The notes under the pieces: generated by a model
Seen by the model: only the letters and a program-made list of their open reading frames with translations
Told to the model about the DNA's origin: nothing
Database searches by the model: none
In this document: positions 6,426 to 13,812 of the stretch, one piece after another
Layout: every line of letters starts with the position of its first letter
How positions within the stretch are numbered: the stretch's first letter is position 1
Made by a program: the position numbers and the translations under genes
Source: an uncultured Ruminococcus sp.
GTDB lineage: Bacteria > Bacillota > Clostridia > Oscillospirales > Ruminococcaceae
Direction of reading: 5' to 3'
DNA: 17,808 nt
Assembly (NCBI GenBank): GCA_900550695.1
Contig: URTF01000042.1
Coordinates: 1 to 17,808, forward strand

Positions 6426-7367
6426 TCAATAATTTAAGCTGCTGCCGCCGATAAATTCACGGACAAGCGAATCGGACGGCACAAGCTCCTCCGAAAGCGG
6501 TTCAAGCTCGGTGAGGACTTTGAGCATAACATCGCCGTCCTCGATAGCGGCAAAGGCTTCACGGCTTTTTTCAACATCATTTCTGAGCATTTTTGCATAA
6601 ACGGACGCTTCGTAGGGGATAAACGAGTCGATCTCGATAGTCGCACGCTTTTTGTACGGCATAATGTATTTTTCCTCGCCTTTGGTGACGCTCTCGAACA
6701 TATCGAAAATATCTTCAAGGCTGCGGCAGCGGAAAAGACGGTCACGGTTGAGCCTGCGCATAAGGCGTATTTTTCTCGGGTGAAGCGTATAGCCGAACTT
6801 TGTGCGGATTCTTGTTCTTACGCTGACGTACATACAGGTCGTGAAATCGTCAGAATCGCCCGTGACTTCGGGGTTGAGTGCGTGTATGCCCTCGATGATG
6901 ATTATCTCGTTGCTTTTTCGTGCAACGGGGATAAAATCGGAGCGTGATTGCGTATTGAAATCAAAGACGGGCATCTCGACGGGTTCGCCCTTTGAAAGCT
7001 TTTCAAGATGCTCGGAAAACATCGGTATATCCAGTCTGTACGGCGATTCAAGGTCGATCCTGCCGTTTTCGTCAACGGGAAATTCGGCTGCGTCTGCAGG
7101 GAGAAAATAATTATCCATCGAAAGCGTGTGTACCTGCAAGCCTTTGTTGCCGAGAAGCGCCGCAAGCCGAAGTGCAGTTGTGGTCTTGCCCGAGCCTGAC
7201 GGACCCGAAAGCAGCACGAGCGGACGTTCCTCACGGCTCATATAAATTTTTTCTGCGGCGATGCGGAGCTGATCCCGGTAGATGCTTTCGGAGCTTTTGA
7301 TGAAGCCTGCCGCATCGTTTTCCAGTCCCGAATTGATGTTTGTCGTATTTATATAATTGAGTTCCAT
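6426..7367 (-). CDS. uridine kinase-like nucleoside kinase (PRK/URK family)
   Basis: This 313-residue protein starts at the ATG at 7367-7365, with GAAAGG about 9 nt upstream. Residues 55-62 (GPSGSGKT) are the Walker A P-loop. SMDNYF near residue 85 supplies the aspartate typical of uridine kinases, and IIIIEGIHALN is the strand-plus-glycine segment of the fold. The C-terminal stretch RLFRCRSLEDIFDMFESV and the following GEEKYIMPYK are characteristic of the clostridial nucleoside kinase group. Many of those proteins are about 550 residues with an N-terminal threonyl-tRNA-synthetase-like TGS region. Here about 50 unrelated residues precede the P-loop instead. It is expected to phosphorylate a nucleoside such as uridine with NTP, but the substrate is not established. 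It is first in its operon, with a good promoter. Confidence 0.88.
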   Translation of the reverse strand: MELNYINTTNINSGLENDAAGFIKSSESIYRDQLRIAAEKIYMSREERPLVLLSGPSGSGKTTTALRLAALLGNKGLQVHTLSMDNYFLPADAAEFPVDENGRIDLESPYRLDIPMFSEHLEKLSKGEPVEMPVFDFNTQSRSDFIPVARKSNEIIIIEGIHALNPEVTGDSDDFTTCMYVSVRTRIRTKFGYTLHPRKIRLMRRLNRDRLFRCRSLEDIFDMFESVTKGEEKYIMPYKKRATIEIDSFIPYEASVYAKMLRNDVEKSREAFAAIEDGDVMLKVLTELEPLSEELVPSDSLVREFIGGSSLNY

Positions 7368-7406
7368 TCAAAGCAACCTTTCAGCGTGATTTTGTGTAAT
7401 ACTTTC

Positions 7407-7435
7407 ATTATATATCATTTTTATGCAGTTGTCCA
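7407..7435 (-). promoter_or_regulatory. sigma-A promoter for the nucleoside kinase-rsmI-esterase operon
   Basis: On the minus strand, TGGACA (plus-strand TGTCCA at 7430-7435) and TATAAT (ATTATA at 7407-7412) are separated by 17 bp. Transcription would start about 35-40 nt before the kinase ATG at 7367. Confidence 0.8.
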
Positions 7436-7649
7436 TATAAAATATTTTTTGCTATTGGATTTTTGTCAAAACGGGTTTTTGCGTCTGTTATTTTTGGACG
7501 AAAATCACATATAATAGATAGTGGAAAAGGACGTTCCTTATCAATTTTTTGGAAAACCACATAAAAATAAAAATCAGATTTAAGTATATTTTTGTATAAA
7601 TAGCTAAAAAAATATCGCTAAATTCTATACCTGTTTTTATTAATATTAT

Positions 7650-7678
7650 TTGACTAATGTTAGAAAATATGCTATAAT
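7650..7678 (+). promoter_or_regulatory. strong extended -10 sigma-A promoter for the SHOCT-hprK operon
   Basis: TTGACT at 7650-7655 and TATAAT at 7673-7678 are 17 bp apart, and a TG dinucleotide one base before the -10 (TGCTATAAT) makes an extended -10. The leader to the start at 7774 is about 90 nt and contains T-rich runs but no clear terminator or riboswitch. Confidence 0.85.
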
Positions 7679-7773
7679 ACTTGTGAAGTATTTTTGATAA
7701 TACGTTTGCGGACAGTTTTTTGCGGCTTTTTTTCGCATAGCTGCCGGTATTATTATTGAAAGTGGTGTTACAA

Positions 7774-8919
7774 ATGGACGATCAGACAAATGTTTACAGT
7801 GAAAAAAAGCTCGCAAGCTTTGAAACGATCTACAAGGAAAGTGTTTTTTCAAAGCCGCTCGATATCACTGTTACCATAACTGCCGCACATATCTACGGCG
7901 CAGGCTATATCTGCATTCAGAAGGGAACTAAGGAAGACGATCCCGAATACGGAAAGTATGTATGCGGTTTTGAAGATATCACAAAGCTCTCGATCAATAC
8001 CAATAATAAGAGCCAGCCGATCAACATTCAGTGCGACGAGGTCGAAAAGGGCGTTCCGTCAAGAAAGAGAATAATCCTCCCTCATTTTCCGAATGCGGAG
8101 GAGATCATGCGCCTTATCAACGATGCAAAGGCTGATTACGACAGAAAACACGCTCCGAGAAAGCAGCCGAGCGAAGAAGAGAAGCAGAAAGAGCGTGAGC
8201 GTCTTAAAAAAGCAGCCGATGAGGAATTCCTCAATGCTACCGCCGATTATGACAAGCAGGACAAAAAGTCTAAGAAGGGCGAAGATTTCACCGTTGCCGA
8301 TATCCTCGGTCTGGACGATTTCACACCTATCGTTCCAGAGAAAAAGGCTGAAGAGCCTGTAGCGGAAGAGCCGATCAGGGAAGAACCGTCTGCAAAGCAC
8401 TCCGATGCCGTTGAGATCGACGATATCCTTGAAGCCGCTCCCGAAGCTGATGTTTCCATACTCGAAGAAGCTGTCGAAGAAAAGACGTCCGAAGTTCCTC
8501 TCACAGATTCGTTCGATGAGATCGTTATCCCCGATACTTCCGATCTGCCCGAAGCGCAGACTGTCGAGAATCCCGGCTTTATCCCGAGCGAAACTATCGA
8601 AGAGATCGGCGTAGTCGATGTCAGCGAGGACGTTATCGAAGAACCGAAGATCGTTCCGACGCATAAACCCGAACCTCCGAAGCAGCCTGAGAAAGAACCC
8701 GAAAAAGAACCTGCCAAGGCTGAATCCAAGCAGGAAGAAAAATCCGCTGAAAAGAAAGAAAAGACTCTTGATATCCCAACTCCGAAGGACGGAGAAAAGA
8801 TGTCGCTTGAGGAATTCCAGACAGCCGTTAAAAAGCTCAAAGCTATGCACGATGAGGGCTTGATGGACGATGAAGAATTCGCCTCCGAAAAGTCCAAGCT
8901 GATGAAGTTCCTTTACTAA
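7774..8919 (+). CDS. PH-like N-domain, acidic linker, C-terminal SHOCT domain protein
   Basis: This 381-residue protein is read from the ATG at 7774, with a weak AGTGGTG site upstream. An in-frame TTG at 7756 is the alternative. Residues about 1-125 look like a small beta-rich PH/GRAM-type domain (an ITVTITAAHIYGAGYICI strand pair, then CGFEDITKLSI). Residues about 130-175 are a charged, probably helical stretch. Residues about 190-335 are a long low-complexity linker rich in Glu, Pro, Ala and Val, with repeated EEP/EKEP and D-I-L-E-A-type motifs. The last 35 residues match the SHOCT domain (LKAMHDEGLMDDEEF followed by a K-L-M ending), a short oligomerisation or targeting module. There is no signal peptide or membrane helix. 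It heads a probable operon with DUF4250 and hprK. The function is unknown; a role in membrane-proximal scaffolding is a guess. Confidence 0.75.
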   Translation: MDDQTNVYSEKKLASFETIYKESVFSKPLDITVTITAAHIYGAGYICIQKGTKEDDPEYGKYVCGFEDITKLSINTNNKSQPINIQCDEVEKGVPSRKRIILPHFPNAEEIMRLINDAKADYDRKHAPRKQPSEEEKQKERERLKKAADEEFLNATADYDKQDKKSKKGEDFTVADILGLDDFTPIVPEKKAEEPVAEEPIREEPSAKHSDAVEIDDILEAAPEADVSILEEAVEEKTSEVPLTDSFDEIVIPDTSDLPEAQTVENPGFIPSETIEEIGVVDVSEDVIEEPKIVPTHKPEPPKQPEKEPEKEPAKAESKQEEKSAEKKEKTLDIPTPKDGEKMSLEEFQTAVKKLKAMHDEGLMDDEEFASEKSKLMKFLY

Positions 8920-8964
8920 AATAAGGGTTTCTGACAGACCAAACGAAAAAGAATATTCCCGTGC

Positions 8965-9015
8965 GGTCTGCGCAGACCCCATAACAACACCGTTACGGTT
9001 TTCCGCAGCGGTGTT
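8965..9015 (+). repeat. two hairpins between the SHOCT gene and the DUF4250 gene
   Basis: GGTCTGCGCAGACC (8965-8978) is a 14-nt perfect palindrome. AACACCG (8986-8992) pairs with CGGTGTT (9009-9015) across a 16-nt loop, ending 10 nt before the ribosome binding site AAGGAG. No strong T-run follows, so full termination is unlikely. A processing site or partial attenuator that lowers downstream hprK expression is possible. Confidence 0.5.
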
Positions 9016-9037
9016 ATCTGTCTTTAAGGAGAAAACT

Positions 9038-9214
9038 ATGTCTTTGCCGAATGACCCTTTTATGCTTTTAAGCTATGTGAACACAATGCTCCGTGACAAA
9101 TACGCAAGCCTTGACGAACTTTGTGACGACCTCGATGCAAGCAAAGCCGATATCACGGCGAAGCTTTCCGCCGCAGGCTTTGAATATGACGCAAATCTCA
9201 ATAAATTCTGCTGA
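9038..9214 (+). CDS. DUF4250 small protein
   Basis: This 58-residue protein starts at the ATG at 9038, with an ideal AAGGAG 6 nt upstream; an earlier in-frame GTG at 9011 lies inside a hairpin. The sequence follows the DUF4250 pattern: an N-terminal LPNDPFMLLSYVNTMLRD, a short acidic helix (LDELCDDL), and a second helix ending GFEYDANLNKFC. It looks like a compact helix-turn-helix-like fold, with no signal or membrane helix. Such proteins occur widely in Clostridia and have no assigned function. It sits 23 bp ahead of hprK, so the two are almost certainly co-transcribed. Confidence 0.85.
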   Translation: MSLPNDPFMLLSYVNTMLRDKYASLDELCDDLDASKADITAKLSAAGFEYDANLNKFC

Positions 9215-9237
9215 TAAAATGAAAGAGGAACAAGAAA

Positions 9238-10200
9238 ATGGCTGAAAAGAAATTTACCATTGAACTCAAAGCTATTATTGACGAATTCAACCTTGAAGCG
9301 ATATATCTTCCGCAGGACGCTTCAAAGATACTCATAGATGAAAATGACGTAAACCGTCCGGGACTTCAGCTCCAGGGCTTCTACGAATATTTCAGCAACG
9401 CAAGAATACAGATACTCGGAAAAATGGAGTTCGCCTACCTTGCAACGCTTGACGAGCAGACGAGAACGGAGCGCCTTGATATGCTCTTTGCACAGCATAT
9501 CCCTGCGCTCATCATCTCCCGTGAGCTGCCGTATTTCCCCGAAATGGTGACTATCGCGCAGAAGTATGAAGTTCCGCTTCTCCGCTCAAAGGAAAGCACT
9601 TCAAGCTTTATGTCTGCGCTCATCGCATTCCTCAACCTACACCTCGCTCCGAGAATAACACGTCACGGCGTTCTTATCGAAGTATACGGCGAGGGTATGC
9701 TTATCCTCGGCGAAAGCGGCGTAGGGAAGAGCGAAACTGCTGTTGAGCTTATCAAGAGAGGTCACCGTCTTGTTGCCGATGATGCTGTTGAAATAAGAAA
9801 GGTATCAAACATAAGCCTTGTCGGTTCTTCACCCGAAAATATCCGACACTTCCTTGAGATCAGAGGTATCGGCATCGTAAACGCACGCCGTCTGTTCGGT
9901 ATGGGTGCTGTTAAGGTCACGGAAAAGATCGATATGATCGTTGAGCTCGAACCTTGGGACAGCGAAAAAGTTTACGACAGAATGGGCGTTGACAGCGAAT
10001 ACACCTCGATCCTCGGCGTAAAAGTTCCCTGCGCAACGATCCCTGTAAAGCCCGGCAGAAATCTTGCCGTTATCCTCGAGGTTGCCGCTATGAACAACCG
10101 TCAGAAGAAGATGGGCTACAACGCAGCGCAGGAGCTTCTTGACAACCTCGGTCTTGAAATGGATCACAAGGAAACTATTAAAAAGTGGGATATTTATTGA
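9238..10200 (+). CDS. hprK: HPr kinase/phosphorylase
   Basis: This 320-residue protein starts at the ATG at 9238, with GAGGAA about 10 nt upstream. It phosphorylates and dephosphorylates Ser46 of HPr, controlling carbon catabolite repression and sugar uptake in Gram-positive bacteria. Residues about 1-130 are the N-terminal domain. The catalytic domain has the conserved RHGV histidine (H143), the Walker A loop GESGVGKS (158-165), DDAVEI, and the family signature EIRGIGIVNARRLFG. It continues into KVTEKIDMIVEL, with RNLAVILEVAAMN near the C-terminus. Length and motifs are all intact. The stop is 1 bp before the PHP gene start, so the two are coupled. The upstream partners are DUF4250 and the SHOCT protein; ptsH and crh are not in this window. 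Confidence 0.98.
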   Translation: MAEKKFTIELKAIIDEFNLEAIYLPQDASKILIDENDVNRPGLQLQGFYEYFSNARIQILGKMEFAYLATLDEQTRTERLDMLFAQHIPALIISRELPYFPEMVTIAQKYEVPLLRSKESTSSFMSALIAFLNLHLAPRITRHGVLIEVYGEGMLILGESGVGKSETAVELIKRGHRLVADDAVEIRKVSNISLVGSSPENIRHFLEIRGIGIVNARRLFGMGAVKVTEKIDMIVELEPWDSEKVYDRMGVDSEYTSILGVKVPCATIPVKPGRNLAVILEVAAMNNRQKKMGYNAAQELLDNLGLEMDHKETIKKWDIY

Positions 10201-10201
10201 T

Positions 10202-10924
10202 ATGAAAATAATCGCAGACCTGCACACGCATACGGTCGCTTCAACTCACGGATTTTCGACAATTAAGGAAATTGTTGACGTTGCCGCACAGAAAGGACTT
10301 TCCGCTGTTGCAATAACCGACCATACACCTGCATCAACGGACGGCCCTCACGTCTGGCATTTCCACAATCTACACAAGGCGATCCCGAGAGAAGTCAACG
10401 GAGTAAAGATCATATACGGCGCAGAATCGAGTATAATAGACTATGAGGGCAATATCGATTTTCCGCACGAGGAATGTGCCGCCCTCGACTGGGTGATCGC
10501 ATCCTTCCACAAGGATATGCTGAAGCCTGCAAGCTTTGAGGAGCATACGAATATGTATTTAAAGCTTGCCGAGAATGACGATATCGACGTTATCGGACAC
10601 TGCGCAACGGTCGTTTGTCCGTTCGACTATGAAAAATGCCTGAAAAAATTTAAGGAGTGCGGACGGCTTGTCGAGATAAACGAAAGCACTATCCTCTGGA
10701 AAAACACCCGTGAAAATTACCGTGAAATTATCCGTATATGCAGGAAATATGAGATACCCGTTGTCATAAACACGGACGCACATTTCTGCACTATCGTCGG
10801 CGATGTGACGGAATCACTCAAACTTGCGGAGGAGATAGGTCTGCCCGAAAAGCTTGTCGTAAACGCCGACTGGGACAGACTTTATGCTTATATCCAAAGC
10901 AGACACGGAAAAATTTTCGGCTGA
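10202..10924 (+). CDS. PHP-domain phosphatase (YcdX-like)
   Basis: This 240-residue protein starts at the ATG at 10202, one base after the hprK stop; an in-frame start inside hprK is rejected because the PHP domain begins at MKIIADLHTHT. It is a complete PHP-domain metal-dependent phosphatase resembling E. coli YcdX. DLHTHT (D6, H8, H10) and ITDHTPAS hold metal ligands, PHVWHFHNLH follows, and an internal ASFHKD and GHCATVV give further His ligands. VVINTDAHF carries the late Asp-His pair. It should hydrolyse a small phosphoester using up to three metal ions in the cytoplasm. The substrate is unproven. Its place directly after hprK and before murB is a recurrent clostridial arrangement. Confidence 0.9.
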   Translation: MKIIADLHTHTVASTHGFSTIKEIVDVAAQKGLSAVAITDHTPASTDGPHVWHFHNLHKAIPREVNGVKIIYGAESSIIDYEGNIDFPHEECAALDWVIASFHKDMLKPASFEEHTNMYLKLAENDDIDVIGHCATVVCPFDYEKCLKKFKECGRLVEINESTILWKNTRENYREIIRICRKYEIPVVINTDAHFCTIVGDVTESLKLAEEIGLPEKLVVNADWDRLYAYIQSRHGKIFG

Positions 10925-10928
10925 TCAA

Positions 10929-11045
10929 ATACAAATTTTTAATCAAAGTGTAGACAAAAAATCGGCGCAAAAGCCATATAAAGCTGTTAAACAGCTACGA
11001 GCTTTTGCTTGATTTTTTGTACACTTTCAGTTTAAAAATTAGTAT
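10929..11045. repeat. long imperfect hairpin between PHP and murB genes
   Basis: A nearly continuous 117-nt inverted repeat. The outer arms ATACAAATTTTTAA (10929-10942) and TTTAAAAATTAGTAT (11031-11045) pair. AAAGTGTA then ACAAAAAATC (10945-10963) pairs with GATTTTTTGTACACTTT (11011-11027) with a 2-nt bulge. GCAAAAGC (10967-10974) pairs with GCTTTTGC (11001-11008), and the apex is AGCTGT/ACAGCT (10982-10996) around a 3-nt loop. The T6 tract is inside the stem, so it is not a standard terminator. It could be a palindromic mobile-element remnant or a structured 3'/5' UTR. Confidence 0.75.
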
Positions 11046-11080
11046 AAGCAAAATACCTTTTTATCTATGGGGTAAAATTT

Positions 11081-12007
11081 ATGAATGACAACCTGAAGCT
11101 TCTTATCGATGAAGCAGAAAAAGCAGGCTGCAAGGTGGAATTAAAGCCTTTGCTGAAAGACTACACGACCTTTCGCATAGGCGGCGAAGCTGCTGCACTT
11201 TTTGAACTCGATTCTGTTCAGAAATGTCAGCGGCTTATTCCGTTTGCGGCGAAAAATAATATACCGTATTTCGTCTTCGGAAAGGGTTCAAATATCCTCG
11301 CCGATGACAGAAAAACGGACTTGGTGATATTCCGCATCAACGGCTCTGCACCCGAGATGGTCGGCGAAGATACGATACGCTGTTTCGCAGGAGTTCCGCT
11401 CGTGAAGCTTTGCGGCTTTGCGCTTGACAACGGACTTTCGGGACTTGAATTTGCCTACGGTATCCCCGGCAGCGTCGGCGGAGCGGTATATATGAACGCA
11501 GGAGCTTACGGCGGCGAGATGAAAGATGTTCTCACTTCGGTAACTGCGCTTGACACAAACGGAAATATTCACGAATATTCCGCAGACGAGCTGGAAATGT
11601 CCTACCGTCACAGCCGTTTTACGGACAGCGGCGAGGTCATACTTTCGGCTGAGTTCAGGCTTCAAAAAGCCGATAAAAACAGCATAAAAGCAAGAATGAG
11701 CGAGCTTATGGAAAAACGCCGCTCAAAGCAGCCGCTTGAATTTCCAAGCGCAGGCAGCACGTTCAAGCGTCCCGAGGGAGCGTATGCCGCACAGCTTATC
11801 GAGGAGTGCGGACTGAAAGGCTTCACGGTCGGAAATGCGCAGGTCAGCGAGAAGCACAGCGGCTTCGTCATAAACCGAGGCGGAGCAAGCTTTGACGATG
11901 TAATGGCTGTTATAGCCGAGGTAAAACGCACCGTTGCCGAAAAAACGGGCTATAAGCTTGAATGTGAACCTATCATCATTTCGGAGAGGGAGGAATACGG
12001 AAAATGA
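11081..12007 (+). CDS. murB: UDP-N-acetylenolpyruvoylglucosamine reductase
   Basis: This 308-residue protein starts at the ATG at 11081, with GGGG about 8 nt upstream. It makes UDP-N-acetylmuramate from UDP-GlcNAc-enolpyruvate with NADPH in the cytoplasmic phase of peptidoglycan synthesis. The FAD-binding region is clear: DYTTFRIGGEAAAL, FVFGKGSNILA, and YGIPGSVGGAVYMNAGAYG. FPSAGSTFKRP carries the catalytic serine (S226), GLKGFTVGNAQVSEKHSGF follows, and E296 in LECEPIII is the likely catalytic glutamate. The length fits the type II MurB of Gram-positives. The ATGA overlap with rapZ (12004-12007) indicates a coupled operon. Confidence 0.98.
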   Translation: MNDNLKLLIDEAEKAGCKVELKPLLKDYTTFRIGGEAAALFELDSVQKCQRLIPFAAKNNIPYFVFGKGSNILADDRKTDLVIFRINGSAPEMVGEDTIRCFAGVPLVKLCGFALDNGLSGLEFAYGIPGSVGGAVYMNAGAYGGEMKDVLTSVTALDTNGNIHEYSADELEMSYRHSRFTDSGEVILSAEFRLQKADKNSIKARMSELMEKRRSKQPLEFPSAGSTFKRPEGAYAAQLIEECGLKGFTVGNAQVSEKHSGFVINRGGASFDDVMAVIAEVKRTVAEKTGYKLECEPIIISEREEYGK

Positions 12008-12864
12008 AATTTCTCATAGTAACGGGACTTTCGGGTTCGGGAAAATCGGGCGTAATAAACGTCCTCGAAGATATCGGATATTACTGCATCGACAACATTC
12101 CTCCGCAGCTTATCCCGAAGTTTGCCGAGATATGCATAAAATCGGATAAGATGACCCACAATGTCGCTATCGTCACCGATATCCGAGGAGGGGAGCTTTT
12201 CCTTGAGCTTGACGAGGGCATCGCCTACTTCAAGGAAAACGGACTTGACTATAAGATACTTTTCCTCGATGCTTCCGATGATGTTCTTATAAGAAGATAC
12301 AAGGAAACCCGCCGCAGACACCCTCTTGACGAGCAAACACACGGAAATCTGCTCCGTGCTATCACGACCGAGCGCCAGATGCTTATGTCGGTGCGTGAAA
12401 ATGCCGATTACTACATAGACACCTCCGACCTTTCAATGGCACAGCTCAAAGAAACGCTTTATACGCTTTTCCTCGACAATCCGAACGATTCAATGGTCGT
12501 AAAGGTAATGTCTTTCGGTACGAAATTCGGCTGTGCAAGAGAGGCTGACCTTGTTTTTGACGTGCGCTGCCTGCCGAATCCTTTCTATATCCCCGAACTC
12601 AAAGAGCATACGGGTCTTGAAGAGTGCGTGAGCGGCTATGTTATGCAGTTCGATCAGTCAAAGGAGCTGCTGAAAAAGCTCACCGACCTTATCGACTTTC
12701 TCATTCCGCTTTATCATCGTGAGGGAAAGAGCCAGCTTGTCATTGCGTTCGGCTGTACCGGAGGAAAGCACCGCAGCGTTACCTTTGCCGAGGCTATTTT
12801 CAAGCATTTGCAGGAAAATGGCGTTCGCAGCCGAATATGCCACCGAGATATAAACAAAAAGTAA
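12004..12864 (+). CDS. rapZ: RNase adapter / nucleotide-binding protein RapZ (YvcJ)
   Basis: This 286-residue P-loop protein starts at the ATG that overlaps the murB stop. Walker A is GLSGSGKS (residues 8-15), followed by VLEDIGYYCIDNIPPQLIP and the C-terminal hallmark GCTGGKHRSVTFAE (from residue 250). In Gram-negatives RapZ guides RNase E cleavage of GlmZ to control glucosamine-6-phosphate synthesis. In Bacillota the homologue YvcJ binds nucleotides and affects competence and possibly carbon or envelope signalling, so the molecular role here is less certain. In B. subtilis and most Clostridia it is followed by yvcK; here it is followed directly by whiA, 10 bp away. Confidence 0.96.
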   Translation: MKFLIVTGLSGSGKSGVINVLEDIGYYCIDNIPPQLIPKFAEICIKSDKMTHNVAIVTDIRGGELFLELDEGIAYFKENGLDYKILFLDASDDVLIRRYKETRRRHPLDEQTHGNLLRAITTERQMLMSVRENADYYIDTSDLSMAQLKETLYTLFLDNPNDSMVVKVMSFGTKFGCAREADLVFDVRCLPNPFYIPELKEHTGLEECVSGYVMQFDQSKELLKKLTDLIDFLIPLYHREGKSQLVIAFGCTGGKHRSVTFAEAIFKHLQENGVRSRICHRDINKK

Positions 12865-12874
12865 GGGAATACCT

Positions 12875-13810
12875 ATGTCGTTTTCATATTCCGTTAAAAA
12901 AGAATTGTGCGGCCTTATGACCGACCGTGACAGAAAGTTCGCCTGCCTTTACGGTATGCTTCTTTTCTGCAAAAATTTTGATGCAGACAGTATCGTTTTC
13001 CAGACGGAGAACGATATGGTCTGCAATTTGTTCTGCGAGCTTGCGGACGATGTCCTTGAATGTCACAAGGTCGTGACGGTTTCGAGCAATGAGAAGAAAA
13101 ACAACACGGTCCTATACACTTTGAGCATTGAAAAGCTTGAAGACCGTGAGGAAATAATCTACCGCTTTCATATTTCGAGCCGCAGTCTTATCCATCGGAT
13201 ACAGCGTGAAAATATCAACAATAATGACGTTTTCGCCTTTGTCGCAGGCGCATTTTTATCCTGCGGAAGTATTTCCGAGCCACTAAAGGACTATCATCTC
13301 GAATTTTCCGTGCCGTATTATAACCTTATGCTCGATCTGACGGAGCTTCTCGGCGAGATAGGCTTCAACGTAAAATCGACCGAGCGAAAGGGCAACCATG
13401 TTATCTATATGAAGGACAGCGAGGTTATAGAGGATCTTATCACCTTTATGGGCGCAACGATGTCCTCGATAGAGCTTATGAACGTGAAAATCCTCAAAGA
13501 CGTCCGCAACAAGGCGAACCGAATTGCCAACTGCGATGCGGCGAACATCGACCGAACGCTCAAAGCCTCCGACAAGCAGATCGCTGACATTGAGTACATA
13601 GCCGATAAGATAGGTATGGAAAATATGCCGCCCGACCTTGCCGAAATTGCCGAGGTCAGGCTCGAATTTCCCGAAATGTCGCTCAAAGAGCTTGGCGAGG
13701 AGCTGGAAAAGCCGCTCGGACGTTCGGGCGTGAACCACCGCTTAAAGCGAATTTCCGCACTTGCCGAACAGCTCCGTGAGGAATACAACGAAACCGAAAC
13801 AGAAGAATAA
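12875..13810 (+). CDS. whiA: sporulation/growth regulator WhiA
   Basis: This 311-residue protein starts at the ATG at 12875, with AAGGGA about 7 nt upstream. WhiA combines a LAGLIDADG-endonuclease-like N-terminal fold, used structurally and not for cleavage, with a C-terminal helix-turn-helix. The N-terminus SFSYSVKKELCGL is typical. Internal marks are RAFLSCGS-like AGAFLSCGSI near residue 126 and a middle region ending NCDAANIDRT. The HTH lies near 265-300 (SLKELGEELEKPLGRSGVNHR). In actinobacteria it activates sporulation genes; in Bacillota it influences cell division and chromosome segregation. It is 2 bp ahead of dnaE. Confidence 0.97.
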   Translation: MSFSYSVKKELCGLMTDRDRKFACLYGMLLFCKNFDADSIVFQTENDMVCNLFCELADDVLECHKVVTVSSNEKKNNTVLYTLSIEKLEDREEIIYRFHISSRSLIHRIQRENINNNDVFAFVAGAFLSCGSISEPLKDYHLEFSVPYYNLMLDLTELLGEIGFNVKSTERKGNHVIYMKDSEVIEDLITFMGATMSSIELMNVKILKDVRNKANRIANCDAANIDRTLKASDKQIADIEYIADKIGMENMPPDLAEIAEVRLEFPEMSLKELGEELEKPLGRSGVNHRLKRISALAEQLREEYNETETEE

Positions 13811-13812
13811 TT

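Larger units (their letters stand above)
7368..7773. other. divergent promoter interval
   Basis: This 406-bp AT-rich interval has no gene and separates the minus-strand kinase operon from the plus-strand SHOCT-protein operon. It contains one clear promoter for each direction (7407-7435 minus, 7650-7678 plus). A further TATAAT at 7510-7515 (plus) has no convincing -35 (TTATTT at 7488-7493), and a small hairpin AAGGA/TCCTT lies near 7527. Nothing else is recognisable. Confidence 0.7.

Noticed and set aside
8059..8982. 307-codon minus-strand frame opposite the SHOCT protein gene
   Set aside because: Phe/Leu/Arg-rich mirror of the acidic Glu/Lys codons in the sense gene; no homology features.
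11031..11080. Separate promoter for murB
   Set aside because: Only poor matches (TTTAAA with TACCTT at 17 bp, or TATAAG without a -35) were found; not listed as a feature.
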